From Gambelia wislizenii (Eukaryota; Chordata; Lepidosauria; Squamata; Crotaphytidae): 64,000 nt of DNA. How positions within the stretch are numbered: the stretch's first letter is position 1; the number at the start of each line of letters is the position of its first letter. The position numbers were made by a program, and so were the translations under genes. The notes below the pieces were generated by a model. That model was not told where the DNA came from and searched no databases. It saw nothing but the letters and a program-made list of their open reading frames with translations. The stretch covers positions 181,245,001 to 181,309,000 of the forward strand of contig JAUMIR010000001.1 in NCBI GenBank assembly GCA_030847615.1. Reading direction: 5' to 3'. This document shows positions 35,549-46,800 of this stretch, in pieces.

Positions 35549-36461
35549 ATATTTTCCCTCAAATGCACACTTCCAGGGCTGGAGCTGTATAGTCTCTGAG
35601 ACAGTTCTCCTCACTTCAGGAGCTTGTTGGGGCTTAGGAAATGCTGGAATACTCCAACTGGGAGCACTTTGACCTGGCATTAGGATTGGGTTGTCCTGTG
35701 CATAGACTATTTCAAAATATGCATTTTGAAATGGACTTTGATAAACTAGCTTCAACCTTTACTCTGATAGGTACAGATCAGGTCACTTCAAATTGCAATT
35801 CACAGAGGCTGAATGATTCAAGTATCCTGGTTTTGAAGCTTTGAAGGTAAGCTAATAAGGCAGGCACAGACATGTTTTGTGGACAGAAAGGCCTGGATTC
35901 AGTCCCAGGCATCTCCAATTAAAAGTTAGCAGGTAAGAGAGCTGGAAAAGAACTCTATGTCTTGCTTCAGAAAGCTACTGCCAGCAGCAATAGGCAGCAC
36001 TGGGATATATAAACCAATGACCTTAATTCAATCAAAGGGAGTTCTGTATATTCAGTCTGAGGAATGAATCCACATAAATCCTGCAGTCTGCCCAGATGAG
36101 TGAGAGGAAGTACGATTGATTTTTATGAATGAGGCTCAAAAAATGTTGCTCCCTTCAGAATGAATTCTCACAGAGAGTATAAAGCAGGGTTTCATGCAGT
36201 CTTTGGGTTGTTAAATACACAATGACAGCAGCAACAAATACTAAACATGAAGTTTGACACTCTGTCAAAGACAAACTAAATGCCTTTGTTTTCTAGCATT
36301 TTAGGAAAGTGATAACCTAATGGACTATTTCCCAATTGTCATCCATTTGAGACAATGACGTCCATGATAATATATTTAACTATTTAATTATTTCTCCAGA
36401 TAGAAATAGTTAACTATTTAACTATTTCTCCAAATCCATTTCTCTCATTTAGTTGATTATT
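35549..36461. other. Intergenic, nothing assigned
   Basis: No gene is seen. A short AT-rich direct repeat (taactatttaa-type) lies at 36375-36425. Confidence 0.5.
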
Positions 36462-36834
36462 GGTTCAGCGTAAGAGGGGCGCTCCAAAAAAACAAAAAAC
36501 AAAAACAAAAACAAAAAAAACACAAACAAACACCAAGGACTTCCTGAAACAATATCTCAGGCTCGGCCAAATTGATCACCAACAATGGTCCGCCCTGGCC
36601 TCACATCGGGAGGCATGGAGACGCACTATCCACAATGCTACAGCCTTATTTGAGAACTCATGCCGAACAAGTCTTGAAGGGAAACGACAACGCAGAAAGA
36701 ATCACAACCCAGAAACATCACGCAAGGAGACCTTCTGCTGTGCTTTCTGCAACCGGACTTGTTTATCTCGGATTGGCCTTTTTAGTCATCAGCGCACTTG
36801 CAGAAAGCACGGGATGAGTCCTTCCTGAATCTTC
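36462..36834 (+). mobile_element. LINE X, C-terminal zinc-finger end, copy 2
   Basis: The frame reads KDFLKQYLRLGQIDHQQWSA, then ALFENSCRTSLEGK and CAFCNRTCLSRIGLFSHQRT ending CRKHG. The CX2C...HX4C finger (C-A-F-C, H-Q-R-T-C) is the expected end of this LINE ORF. An A/C-rich microsatellite (36487-36535) has expanded inside the coding region. The copy is interrupted at 36834 by the palindromic element and resumes at 37186-37216. Confidence 0.7.
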
Positions 36835-37185
36835 GGAGATTTTTGGACACCTCTTTCAACCTCTTGCCATGCAAGCAGCCTCTGGAGCAGGAACGAGGCT
36901 GCCGCGCGGCAAGGGTTCCATTTTGGACAACGCCGTTTCTCTCTCGGCGTCGTCTATGACTCTTGCGGCTAGCACTGGAGGCAGCTGCGCTGTTTTTCCC
37001 TCACAGAAGTTGTCCGTGAGTAAAAAACAGCACAGCCGCCTCCAATGCTAGCCGCAAGAGTCATAGACGACGCCGAGAGAGAAACAGCGTCGTCCAAAAT
37101 GGACCCCTTGCCGCGTGGCAGCCTCGTTACTGCTCCGGAGGCTGCTTGGGCAGCAAGAGCCTGAAAGAGGCGTCCGAAAATCTCC
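36835..37185. mobile_element. GC-rich palindromic TIR element inserted in LINE X
   Basis: The termini are GGAGATTTTTGGACACC and the complement of GGAGATTTTCGGACGCC. TTC flanks both sides (36832-36834 and 37186-37188). The arms are nearly identical through 'ggcgtcgtctatgactcttg' and its complement, around a short centre near 37008. The paralogous LINE X copies at 33.8 and 48.9 kb show the same site uninterrupted. It is 351 bp, CpG-rich and probably young. Confidence 0.85.
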
Positions 37186-37754
37186 TTCGTTTGCGAAGAA
37201 AAGCCAGAGAGAGAAAAATTTTGACACACCTTTGAAGCTGCAGTTTCTTCATTTTGGCAATCGAACAGGAAATATTTGTTTCTTCTGTTGTAATTATACT
37301 TATTTTGAAACTGCTGCTTCCTAAATCCTGCTTCTGATAAAGTTTAGCAGTCATTTCTCAGATCTTGCATCCGTGCATTATATGTATCTGCACAAGATAC
37401 CTATTTTCCATTGTGAAAGTCAAGAGATTCAGCTTGTGTCTGTTTCAAAGAACTGGACTAGCAAAGTGCTGTCACTCACTAATGACTAATAGCTGTCACC
37501 AATATTTCTTTATCCAAGTCTTACTTAAACTTGAATATGGAAGAGCAATTTATGTTGCCATCTGTCTCCCTGGATATGTTTCTCTTTTCCTTAAAGGGTT
37601 TTCCTGCTAAGAGTTTCTTGTCACCTCTTCTCTCTCTACAAAACAGTGCATATATACAGTGGTCTAAATCCATCTTAGAGATAGGCATTCTTGAGCCTAT
37701 TAAAACCAATGGCTGTAAGCATATTTGACTCTGGGCTTGCTGTACAAGCCTATA

Positions 37755-38338
37755 AAAAATGGAATCCCTTGCAGTAATGACATTTCACAGCAGCTGCAAC
37801 CTGTCCTAATGGTTTTTCTGCCCCCATAAGCTTCACATGCCTGCTAATAAATATGGCGGCCATGAGTGATTTACTCAAATTTTGCACTTACCTCAATTGT
37901 TGCCACAGACCTTATTTTTAAAAAAACAATGTGCAAGGTGCGATTGAACGATTTTTCACTTGAACACAAAAGCAACCCCCCTAACACCCCATTTTCTCAC
38001 CTTAGCACTTTCCCGGTAAGTTGAAAATCCAACATGATGGCAGCGGGCATTTGCCTTGTTAGCAAGCCCTGTCCTCTGTGCTTGTTTGGCCAATCAGATT
38101 TGCACTTCTTTTCATTTGGGCAAGTGGATCAGATTGACTTGCTTATCCTAACAAGCAGAAATGCACCCTCCCTTGTTTGTTTGTGTTTTTTTAAAAAATG
38201 GGAAAATCTGCAAAGGCTTTTCTGGCAAGGTTTTTGGCCTTTTTTGACCCCGTTCTTCACAATTTGGCAAAAACACAAAGAATGCTATTAGGACAGGTAG
38301 GATTCTCCTCACATTCCATGAGGAGTTTTTTTCACTGT
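37755..38338. mobile_element. TIR element, family III, copy 3 (right end truncated)
   Basis: 'aatatggcggccatgagtga' matches the 'aagatggtggccgggagtga' block of copy 1, and 'cctcacattccatgaggagt' matches its right end. The expected terminal catctagacaaccc is missing; the sequence breaks into Pal-A copy 6. The left edge is approximate. Confidence 0.5.
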
Positions 38339-38452
38339 TTTATAAGATCTTTAGCCTTCTCTTCCAAAGAGGGTTGATCCCTCACCAAACTACAAATTCC
38401 AGGATTCCATAGGAAGGAGCCATGGCAAATAATCCAGTTTCAAAACTGATTA

Positions 38453-39501
38453 CAGTTGTCCCTCCACATTCGCGAACTTGACATTTGCGGTTTTGGTTAT
38501 TCGCGGTTTTGGGAGGGCCCCCCCGGGCCCCCCCCAAACCGCGACACGGGGCCTCCAGAGGCCCCGTGAAAGACCTGGGGAGGGGTGGGGAGGCCTTCGG
38601 GGGACGCCCGGAGGCCCTCCGGAGGCCCCGCGAAGGCCTGGGGAGGGAGGGAGGGAGGGCCGGGGAGGCCTCCGCGGGGCCTAGGAAGGCCCCGCGAAGG
38701 CCTGGGGAGGGAGGGAGGGAGGGCCGGGGAGGCCTCCGCGGGGCCTAGGAAGGCCCCGCGAAGGCCTGGGGAGGGTGGGAGGGAGGGCCGGTGAGGCCTC
38801 CGCGGGGCCTAGGAAGGCCCCGCGAAGGCCTGGGGAGGGTGGGAGGGAGAGCCGGTGAGGCCTCCGCGGGGCCTAGGAAGGCCCCGCGAAGGCCTGGGGA
38901 GGGTGGGAGGGAGGGCCGGTGAGGCCTCTGCGGGGCCTAGGAAGGCCCCGCGAAGGCCTGGGGAGGGTGGGAGGGAGGGCCAGTGAGGCCTCCGCGGGGC
39001 CAAGGAAGGCCCCGCGAAGGCCCGGGGAGGGTGGGAGGGAGGGCCGGTGAGGCCTCCGCGGGCCCTAGGAAGGCCCCGCGAAGGCCTGGGGAGGGTGGGA
39101 GGGAGGGCCGGTGAGGCCTCCGTGGGCCCTAGGAAGGCCCCGCGAAGGCCTGGGGAGGGTGGGAGGGAGGGCCGGTGAGGCCTCCGTGGGGCCTAGGAAG
39201 GCCCCGCGAAGGCCCGGGGAGGGTGGGAGGGAGGGCCGGTGAGGCCTCCGCGGGGCCTAGGAAGGCCCCGCGAAGGCCCGGGGAGGGTGGGTGGGAGGGC
39301 CGGTGAGGCCTCCGCGGGGCCTAGGAAGGCCCCGCGAAGGCCCGGGGAGGGAGGGAGGGAGGGCCGGTGAGGCCTCCGCGGGGCCTAGGAAGGCCCCGCG
39401 AAGGCCTGGGGAGGGAGGGGGAGGGGTGTAGTTATTCGCGGATTTTTCACATTCGCGGGGGTCCGCGGAACGGAACCCCCGCGAATGTGAAGGGACGACT
39501 G
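38453..39501. mobile_element. Tigger-like element with GC-rich minisatellite core
   Basis: The TIRs are CAGTTGTCCCTCCACATTCG and the complement of CAGTCGTCCCTTCACATTCG, each extending two further bases (CG) with only two mismatches. TA flanks both sides (38451-38452 and 39502-39503). Adjacent to each TIR is attcgcgg-type sequence typical of this group. The interior is almost entirely the 64-bp array; no transposase remains. Confidence 0.85.
38549..39424 (+). repeat. GC-rich minisatellite, exact 64-bp period
   Basis: Unit starts (gaggcc) fall at 38665, 38729, 38793, 38857 and so on to 39369, twelve units with no length change, plus degenerate partial units at the left. Each unit holds a perfect 9-bp stem, CGCGGGGCC and its complement, around a 6-nt loop. 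It also holds a ggggagggtgggagggaggg run that fits a G-quadruplex motif. CpG density is high. Open frames across it are artefacts because 64 is not a multiple of three. Confidence 0.95.
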
Positions 39502-39525
39502 TATTTATGCAGTGTGGATTTGGCC

Positions 39526-40914
39526 TTGGGAACACTTCCATTGAAGGGCTGCCTGGTCGAAAAGGTTGGTATTGGGAGGGGGGTATGTGTGGTATCACCT
39601 GCTGTAAATACGATGACAGAACTCCTTCATCATAGTTACATCTGATAACACAGGATCTCAACCATAGCTCCAGAAAGGAGGAATGGGGGAAGCTGGGTTT
39701 ATTATAGTACAACCTTGGCAGCTGGACCCTAGAAGAAACTTTATGTGTAGAATCTGGGAAATCTGTTTCCGTTATGAATCTTCTAGCTGGAGTGAACCAT
39801 GGATGATATTTTTTTTTAAATTGACATACCATTGCCAAAACACATTTCTCAACTTCTCTTTCTTTTTGCACTACTTTCCTTGCTTCCCAACTTTCTTCTC
39901 CATAGGCATTGCTGCTTGCAACAGCACCTTTGGTAAGCAATTGTCATGTGTAAAGCATAATGAAAATGTGCACAGTGTCAGCGATTTCTTGGAAAGGTTA
40001 AGCAATGACTATCCAGATGAAAATCCTGGCAGTCGCAAAGCTAATGTCCCAGTTTGAGCAGTATGTATGCAAGAAAAAAATTGAAAGCCAGTGACTGGAA
40101 CTGGTTCACCAATATATTAATATATTTCAATAAATGTAATGTATTCACTAGTGAGTTTATAATAAGAACAGAAAATTGAATTAACTTATTTTCAGGCTGA
40201 TGGGTTTACAAGAGATTGAATTGCTGCCCATTGTGCTTTTCAAAAACAAAGTTGTGGAGATGGCTGTAAAAATGACACCGACTCACCTCTTTTCTCTTAA
40301 ACAAGCTGTGAGAAACTGAGGATATATCTGCACCACACAATGATATCAGTTTCATGTTCCATCCTAAGGAGTTCTTGGATATGTAGTTTCCTCATTGGAG
40401 AGCTCAAGGGCATTCCGCTGAATTAAAGTTGCCATACTACCCTGAGAAGAGAAAGGCTGGGGTTTTATCAGTTTAATTATGTAGGCTAAGTAGGCACTTG
40501 GGATGCTTATTTTATAGTTCCAGAATACGGAAGTTTCTAAGTGCCTCCCCAAAGTATACAGTTCCTTAGGTTGGACCCCCCCAAAATTAAAATGACATGA
40601 AAAATGACCTTTAAACCTTCCTTCCTATTTCTTCTTTCACTCTGTTATGAAGGAAAGGTTGTGGCATTTCATTCAGCACTAGATGAGAGGCACAGTGTAC
40701 AAGTATAGGAGTGCCAGTGGACAACACATATGCATGCTGGTTTGCATGATCACATGGCTAGTTTGTGCAGTATCACTGCTCTCTGCTTTCCTTTCACCAC
40801 TAGGTAAAGACTTTTTAAAAAATAAATAAATAGTCATTTGATGATTAACAGCTTGTGCTACAAGTTTGTTGTTGTTGCAACTGTTTTAATGGGGTGCAAC
40901 TATCCACAATACTT

Positions 40915-40968
<54 letters not shown>

Positions 40969-41481
40969 GTGAACTATTGCTCTTGGAAGACTACTTCAGG
41001 AATTGTAGTTCTCCATGTGCAGCTTACCCTGCCTTGTGCTGTTCCCCAAATCCCCTCAAAAGAGGTTTTACTAAACTGGAACCGATCTTCTGATCACAAA
41101 CAATTTTGTTTTGTTTTGTTTTTCTGGAGGGGGGGTTAGATGGTGCACCCTGCACTGGGTCCCAGAGGCAAAGAACTGGCCCTTGCAACACCAGAATTTG
41201 TTCACCCCTGTACTGAAGATCTAAAAGGGTGTTTTGGTGATTTCTGCACTCCTTCCCATTAAGAGATATTACTTTTCCATGTAATATTCTTCACCACATT
41301 CTTCAGGGAACTCAGTGAGTTACCTGTGGGATCATGGGCTGTCAACTCAGGTAGGTTGTATACTGCTTCCAACTCTTCTGTGGGTCAGGATTGCCCTCAT
41401 TTCAGCAGGGATGTTGGTAAGAAGGGGGCACTTTAAACAAAGTTCCACACAATTTAAAACTCATTTTGTCCTCTTAACTGA
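39526..41481. other. Intergenic, mostly unassigned
   Basis: Besides the compound microsatellite at 40912, the stretch 40320-40450 may be a further diverged palindromic MITE ('accacacaatgatatcag'). Nothing else is assigned. Confidence 0.45.
40912..40968 (+). repeat. Compound (TC)n(AC)n(AG)n microsatellite
   Basis: Consecutive tctctc, acacac and agagag runs; the TC and AG arms can pair. Confidence 0.95.
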
Positions 41482-42064
41482 GGACTTTATCAGATACACT
41501 AAATACGGTGTCATAACAAAGCCACATAAATGTGAAAAGGCACGCGTACCACACAATGTCACCCTTTCGTGTTTATGTCAAGTCAAAAAAATCATTCTTT
41601 TTTATTGACAGCTTAAGCCATTAATAGATCGGCCATGGCACTTTAGTGCCAGCATTGCTGTCGTATGAAACCTCATGCCATTTAACTCATGTGAATGCAG
41701 CATCAATGGCCGGTCTGGCCAGAACACTTCCAGGTGAGATTGTGACATCCAGGTAGGTGACACACATTTTATCAACCTCCCCAGTTTACTTGTAAGTTTT
41801 TAAGTGTGTCTATGTGCTTTGTGAAACTTTTTGTGTGTTGTTTTTGGTTTTAAAAAATTTCCTGCATGAGTGTTTTGTCATAAGAATCCACAGGATTTTG
41901 AACAAGGAAGTGAATGGAGCTTTGTTCACTTTCTCGTTCATTGCTGGGAAGCCTTTGGATGGGAGGGAAGGTAAGTGCAGCATGGGGAGTTCTTTTGCCA
42001 GCATAAAAACAGAAAACCTATGTCGGCAAAAGAACGGGCTTTTGGGGGTTGTCTGATAAAGTCC
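41482..42064 (+). mobile_element. TIR element, family II, copy 2, TSD TGA
   Basis: The termini are GGACTTTATCAGATACAC and the complement of GGACTTTATCAGACAACC. TGA flanks both sides (41479-41481 and 42065-42067). It has the same subterminal hairpin as copy 1 (gttcttttgccagca, with a partly mutated partner). It is 583 bp and non-coding. Confidence 0.8.
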
Positions 42065-42600
42065 TGAATGACAAATGCCTTGCTTCTTGATTCTAGTGGT
42101 TTTGCAATCTTGCTTTCCTGCCCCTGCTACAAAAGTGGTGGTGGTGGTAGGGGCATTGTGGTTGGCCCCAGAAGAGCATCGTGGCATGTTGGGGCTCCTG
42201 CCCTTGCCTTGCCTTTGTTCCTTTCTGTCTCCTTACTCATCCATCCCCACAATGATATTGAAGTACTACAATAGAATTGTAGTATTGATATTGTAATACT
42301 ATTGCTTCGGATATTTAGATAACCCCTTCCAAGACTTAAAGGATAGTGCTAACTTGTGGTCAACTTCACAATCAAAAAGAGATGCTGTCCCCTTAATATC
42401 AAGCCATCACATAAAATGAAATATGTGTACACAAATCCATCATCATGGTACACTCCTGTGAATAACACACAGGAGGCTGCAATATGAATAGTGACCTCCA
42501 CCCTAGCCAGAGAGTCTGTCTCTCACAAGTCTGGGAATGTTCTCTCCATGAAAGTTATTGCTACATTTAAGTTCAACAAATATCCATGCGTCACATAGTA

Positions 42601-42831
42601 CAGTTGTCCCTCTGTATCCATGGATTTGGTATCCACAGATTTAAGTATTCACAGCTTTAAAATATTCTATAAAAAATAATAATCCAAAAAGCAAACCTTG
42701 ATTTTACCATCTTATATAAGGGACACCATTTTGCTATGTCATTGCAACATAATGGGACTTGAGTATTCATGGATTTTGGTATCCACAGGGGATCCTGGAA
42801 CCAAACCCCAGCGAATATGAAGGGACAACTG
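42601..42831. mobile_element. Tigger-like MITE with TA target duplication
   Basis: The ends are CAGTTGTCCCTCTGTATCC and the complement of CAGTTGTCCCTTCATATTCG. TA lies at 42599-42600 and 42832-42833. The interior matches the 22715 copy ('tataagggacaccatttt'). It is 231 bp. Confidence 0.85.
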
Positions 42832-43179
42832 TATGTTGAGGCAATCTCAACAAAAGACTCCAGAAATGAGTTTCTGCAATAACAGAAAATCTTGAGAACC
42901 TCTCATGTCATAACTGTCCATAGACATTTATTAGTTTTGGAATACAAAGTTTTAATGCTTTGTCTCTTAACTGTTGACATTCAGTAGTCTCTTCATTTAT
43001 TATATGACTGCCAAGTCATTCTTTCAGCTAAAAATAATTTCCCAACTTCAGCTTTGAGCATTTGATAGTAAACTTTTTGAATGTTTTTCTCCCTAATGAT
43101 GATTATTTTAGAAATGTGAGGAAAATGAAAGCTATTAATAACATGGTCCTAGAGCTTATAGAAATAGCTGGAATATTTA

Positions 43180-43228
43180 TTTCTTCTTCTTCTTCTTCTT
43201 CTTCTTCTTCTTCTTCTTCTTCTTCTTC
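43180..43228 (+). repeat. (TTC)n microsatellite
   Basis: About sixteen uninterrupted TTC units. Confidence 0.97.
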
Positions 43229-43669
43229 AATGTTTGTTTTACATCTGGAATATAATTAATTTGATAGCTTCGCATGTACTTTATTTGACTGCTGTTTCCC
43301 AGCCTCTGTGTTGTTCTGGAAATTGGCTTCTTTCAAAGCCATGACAGCTTTGGGCACCAGAGCAGAATGACACAAAGGAGATTTGTGTTTGATCTTCTCT
43401 TTGTAACTAGAACATGAATCTATGTTAAATGTTCTGTATCTTTGTTTCTCTGATTGACAGATAAGGTGCATTATAGGTCTGATTTATAATGTAGCTCTTT
43501 CATTTTGCATAGGAATGTATATGCAATGAAGCTGTCAATTCAACTTTATAAGCCAGGATACAAGATGGGATGAAGTTATGCCAGTCCAGGGAGAATAGCT
43601 GATAAACATATTGATAACTGTACTGAAAAACATAAGCATAGATTTATATTTGTATTACTCCTTCCTACC

Positions 43670-43671
<2 letters not shown>

Positions 43672-43704
<33 letters not shown>

Positions 43705-43709
43705 TGAGT
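43672..43709 (+). repeat. (GT)n microsatellite
   Basis: About fifteen GT units with GA interruptions at the right end. Confidence 0.95.
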
Positions 43710-43825
43710 GTTAGACTGTACATCTTTGTCAGTACTGGCTGTTTTTTCTTGTTCTTTTACTGATAAAGTGCCATGTATACTGATGACACTATATAATGTA
43801 AATAAATGATATGTAGTAATGACCA

Positions 43826-44066
43826 GTATTCTATATCAGCTACTGAGTTAACAGTTGCCTAGAATTTCCAGCTTCCCGGCAGGAGAGAATAAGGATTCCC
43901 CTTCAATAATCACTGTGATCCCAGATTTATTCATCCATAATTGTTCCATATTCATGATTGCTACTTGGTAATGATTGTGATACTATTGCTATGATCATAA
44001 CTACCCCCAACAACCTACTTTACCAGGCACCAGCTGCATGGGGAGAAAGAGGTCCATTCTTCTGGC
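43826..44066. repeat. Family V interspersed repeat, copy 1
   Basis: It starts 'ccagtattctatatcagcta' and contains 'tccataattgttccatattc' and 'aacctactttaccaggc'. These blocks recur at 45.2-45.7, 56.9-57.2, 58.0-58.4 kb and, truncated, at the right edge of the window. Identity is unknown; a MITE is likely. Confidence 0.45.
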
Positions 44067-44330
44067 GAACAGAGCACAGGTAAGTGATGTTTCTGTCAGA
44101 TTTGGGGAGGAGACTGTAATGGGAGGGGTTTCTGTGTGTTTGAAGAGATGTATGACATTTAGGAGTGGCAATTAGTGAGTGATTTGGGGCTGAAGGCTCT
44201 GGGTGTGTACAGTTGAAGTCTGAGAGGATGTATGTGTGCTTTATGAGTGAAGTTTGAATCCAGAAAATTGTGTGCAGTGGTTGGAAATCTGAATGTAGAA
44301 GTTGAATGAACAAATAGCAAATGAGTCTGG

Positions 44331-44866
44331 GGACTTTATCAGACCATCCTCCATAAATGTTCTTTTGCCTGCAAATTTTGTTGCATTTTTTTGCTAGCAA
44401 AAGAACGCCCCTACCAGACCTTATCTTGAGCAGTGTGAAAGCACTAATGGAGCAGGAACAGAGCAATTCTCATGAGAAGATGTAAGTGCGGGAAAATTCA
44501 AAAATACATTTTAACCCACCCACCCCACAAAAAGTAAACAAGTACAGAAACACACTCACAATGTCCCAAGTAAACCGGGGAGGTTCATAAAAAGAGCATC
44601 CTCTACCTGGCAGTTGCAATCTCACCCGGAAGTGTTCTGTCATTGATGCTGTATTCAGGTGAGCACAACGGCGCAAGGTTTCAAGCACTGGCAATACTGG
44701 CAAAAAAGTGCAAGGTGAGATCTATTGACGGCTTAGGCCATCAATAAAAAAGAATGGCTTTTTAACAGTACAAGATTGCAAAAGGACAATGTCATTTGAT
44801 ATGTGCACCTTTTCACATTAATTAGGTGTCATTATGACATTGTATTTGTTGTGCCTGATAAAATCC
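44331..44866 (-). mobile_element. TIR element, family II, copy 3 (reverse), TSD TGG
   Basis: The left end is GGACTTTATCAGACCATCC and the right end is the complement of GGATTTTATCAGGCAC. TGG flanks both sides (44328-44330 and 44867-44869). The hairpin with 'gttcttttgcctgca' is now near the left end, so the copy is inverted relative to copies 1 and 2. It is 536 bp. Confidence 0.75.
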
Positions 44867-45902
44867 TGGGTTATAAGGGAAAGCATTAAAATAGCCAAAG
44901 GTTAATCAGTATGCTAGGATATTTATGATTGGTTACTGTATAGTGACAATCTGTCCAGATAATACCATGTTATAAGTACAAGATTGCCTAATTAATGGTC
45001 CATCTTTATCCTTTAATAAATTAATCCTTTGTTGTTGTTAAAAAAGATTTAGGGAGGTTGGACCAGGAGAGTTTACTCAGTTATATAATTTATATAACTT
45101 AAAATATACACTCAATCTATGCCTCTCTCTTAACAAAGTAGTTTATGTAGAATATTGGTGGCTGCTGCTGCTGATGGTGATGCCTGGAATTCTTTGTCAA
45201 CTATGTAACTGTGTAACAACCATAGTTATATAGCTATGTAGTGACTACTAGTTTGAACCTGCCCTTCTGTCCTCACTTACCAGGCAGCAGCCACTGCATT
45301 TGATGAATGTCTGTTCTTCTGACTTTTTTCTTTCAAAATGCAGCTGACTGACATACCCACACCTTCCTGTGATTGATCCCTTGTGCAGCAGGAAGAAGCA
45401 GGGTCCATGTCATAATTCCTCTTTCCTCTGGAGATTGCTTGCATGGGGGGTGGGGGTGGGAACATAAGTCAGTTTCCTGGTCAACAGTGGAACACAGCCT
45501 ATCAACCACAGTGGTTGCTGCCCTGAAAGTTAGGATTAGAGGATTTTCATGATCTATGTGTATTCCCTAAAGAAGCGAACATGTAGGGATCATGAATATG
45601 AACCTATCACAAATGAATAACTCTAGGTTATGCAGTCATAACTGCCTTAATGGATTCTAGTCAGTAAAATTAGTAATAGTCTCAGTGCTAGCTGCTGGCT
45701 CCCATGTTAGCAGGGGCAGTGAATCCACTTCATGCTTTAGTCCAGATTTCAAAGGAACAATCCAAGGTGCTGGGTCTATCTGGAGGATAGAGTTTAGGAA
45801 CTCGAATAGCTTCTTTAAAGTTTAGCTTAAAACCCAAAACAGATTCACCACTCCATGGAAGCCATCACATTAAACAACTACATGTACTTCAGCTCCATTT
45901 CT

Positions 45903-46800
45903 GGTTTATAATTTTTATTAAGATTTTCATATACAATAAAAGTTACATGTATTTAACAAAACAGCAAACACCAATGAAAGATAAAAAAGGAAGATATAAA
46001 GAATCAAAACAGGATATAAAAAAGAAAAAAGGCAGAGAAAATGAAAGTAACTTCCAATTTTCTTTCAGCAGTTATTAAAATATATAATCCATCTCTACAT
46101 CTCTCATCTATCACAGTAATTGAGCATCCTCCTTTCTGTAACAGATACTTACTATTAAACATAATCAAAACTTATAAAATCATTTACAGTATATATATTT
46201 TCTACATAAAGTCAATAAAAAGTTAGTTAGCTTTAGCAGAAACTACTTTAGCAGAAACTACTATTACACAACTTTGATGAACATCACTCATCGAATTCCA
46301 TAAGAATTGGAGAGTAAACATTCTTCCATTTTTTAAAAAAAGCTTCCCATTTATATTGTTAACTTTGTCCTCATCTTTCTCTCCTTCTAGAAATCTAGCT
46401 GAGAACCAAATACCATCCTTGTCTATCCAAAACTCCCCCCAATGACAATGTCCTCTTGGATGACTTTCAGGAAGATCATCCAACTTCACTTCTCCTTTCC
46501 ATATTTCCAAAGTTATTTTTCTCTCCTCTGTTATACCCAATAAATCCAGTATTCTCCTTTGGTTCCTCTGGAAACATGTCTGGATCTCCAAAGTTATATT
46601 GATCTGGGTGCCAGTCATCACCCATAATTTTCCCACCACACTCCAATATCCCACCTCCATCTGATTCTCTAATTTCCATCATAGCATCCATCACTAATCT
46701 TAAACTCTTGCAATCATTTTTCATCAATTCAAACTCCTCCTACCAAATTACAGAGCCACATTCATTTTCTGGGGGTTGAATCATTGCCATTTTTCTATTG
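45903..46800 (-). mobile_element. Possible L1-like retroposon, 3' portion
   Basis: On the minus strand the end reads 'ttgtatatgaaaatcttaat' then aaaaattataaa, like an L1 3' terminus with a poly(A)-type signal. Upstream there are minus-strand open frames at 46660-46223 (145 codons) and 46727-46476 (83 codons). They show no reverse transcriptase or ORF1 motif that I recognise. The repeat assignment rests on the tail only. Confidence 0.35.

Larger units (their letters stand above)
38346..39525. mobile_element. Palindromic MITE, family Pal-A, copy 6, split by a Tigger-like element
   Basis: The visible right half runs from 'agatctttagccttctcttc' to 'aatccagtttcaaaactga' (38346-38452), and its terminus 'gcagtgtggatttggcc' lies at 39509-39525. 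The 1049-bp element at 38453-39501 separates the two. The left half of the palindrome is missing. Confidence 0.7.

Noticed and set aside
38549..39424. CRISPR-like array of repeats
   Set aside because: Units are 64 bp with no unique spacers, sit inside a TIR element in a vertebrate genome, and have no cas genes.
38478..39940. Several long arginine/proline/glycine-rich frames on both strands, up to 227 codons
   Set aside because: They run through the 64-bp GC-rich array; the period is not a multiple of three and there is no domain, so they are open by composition.
46223..46660. A 145-codon minus-strand frame as a gene
   Set aside because: It ends in what looks like an L1-type tail and shows no known domain; kept only as a low-confidence repeat.
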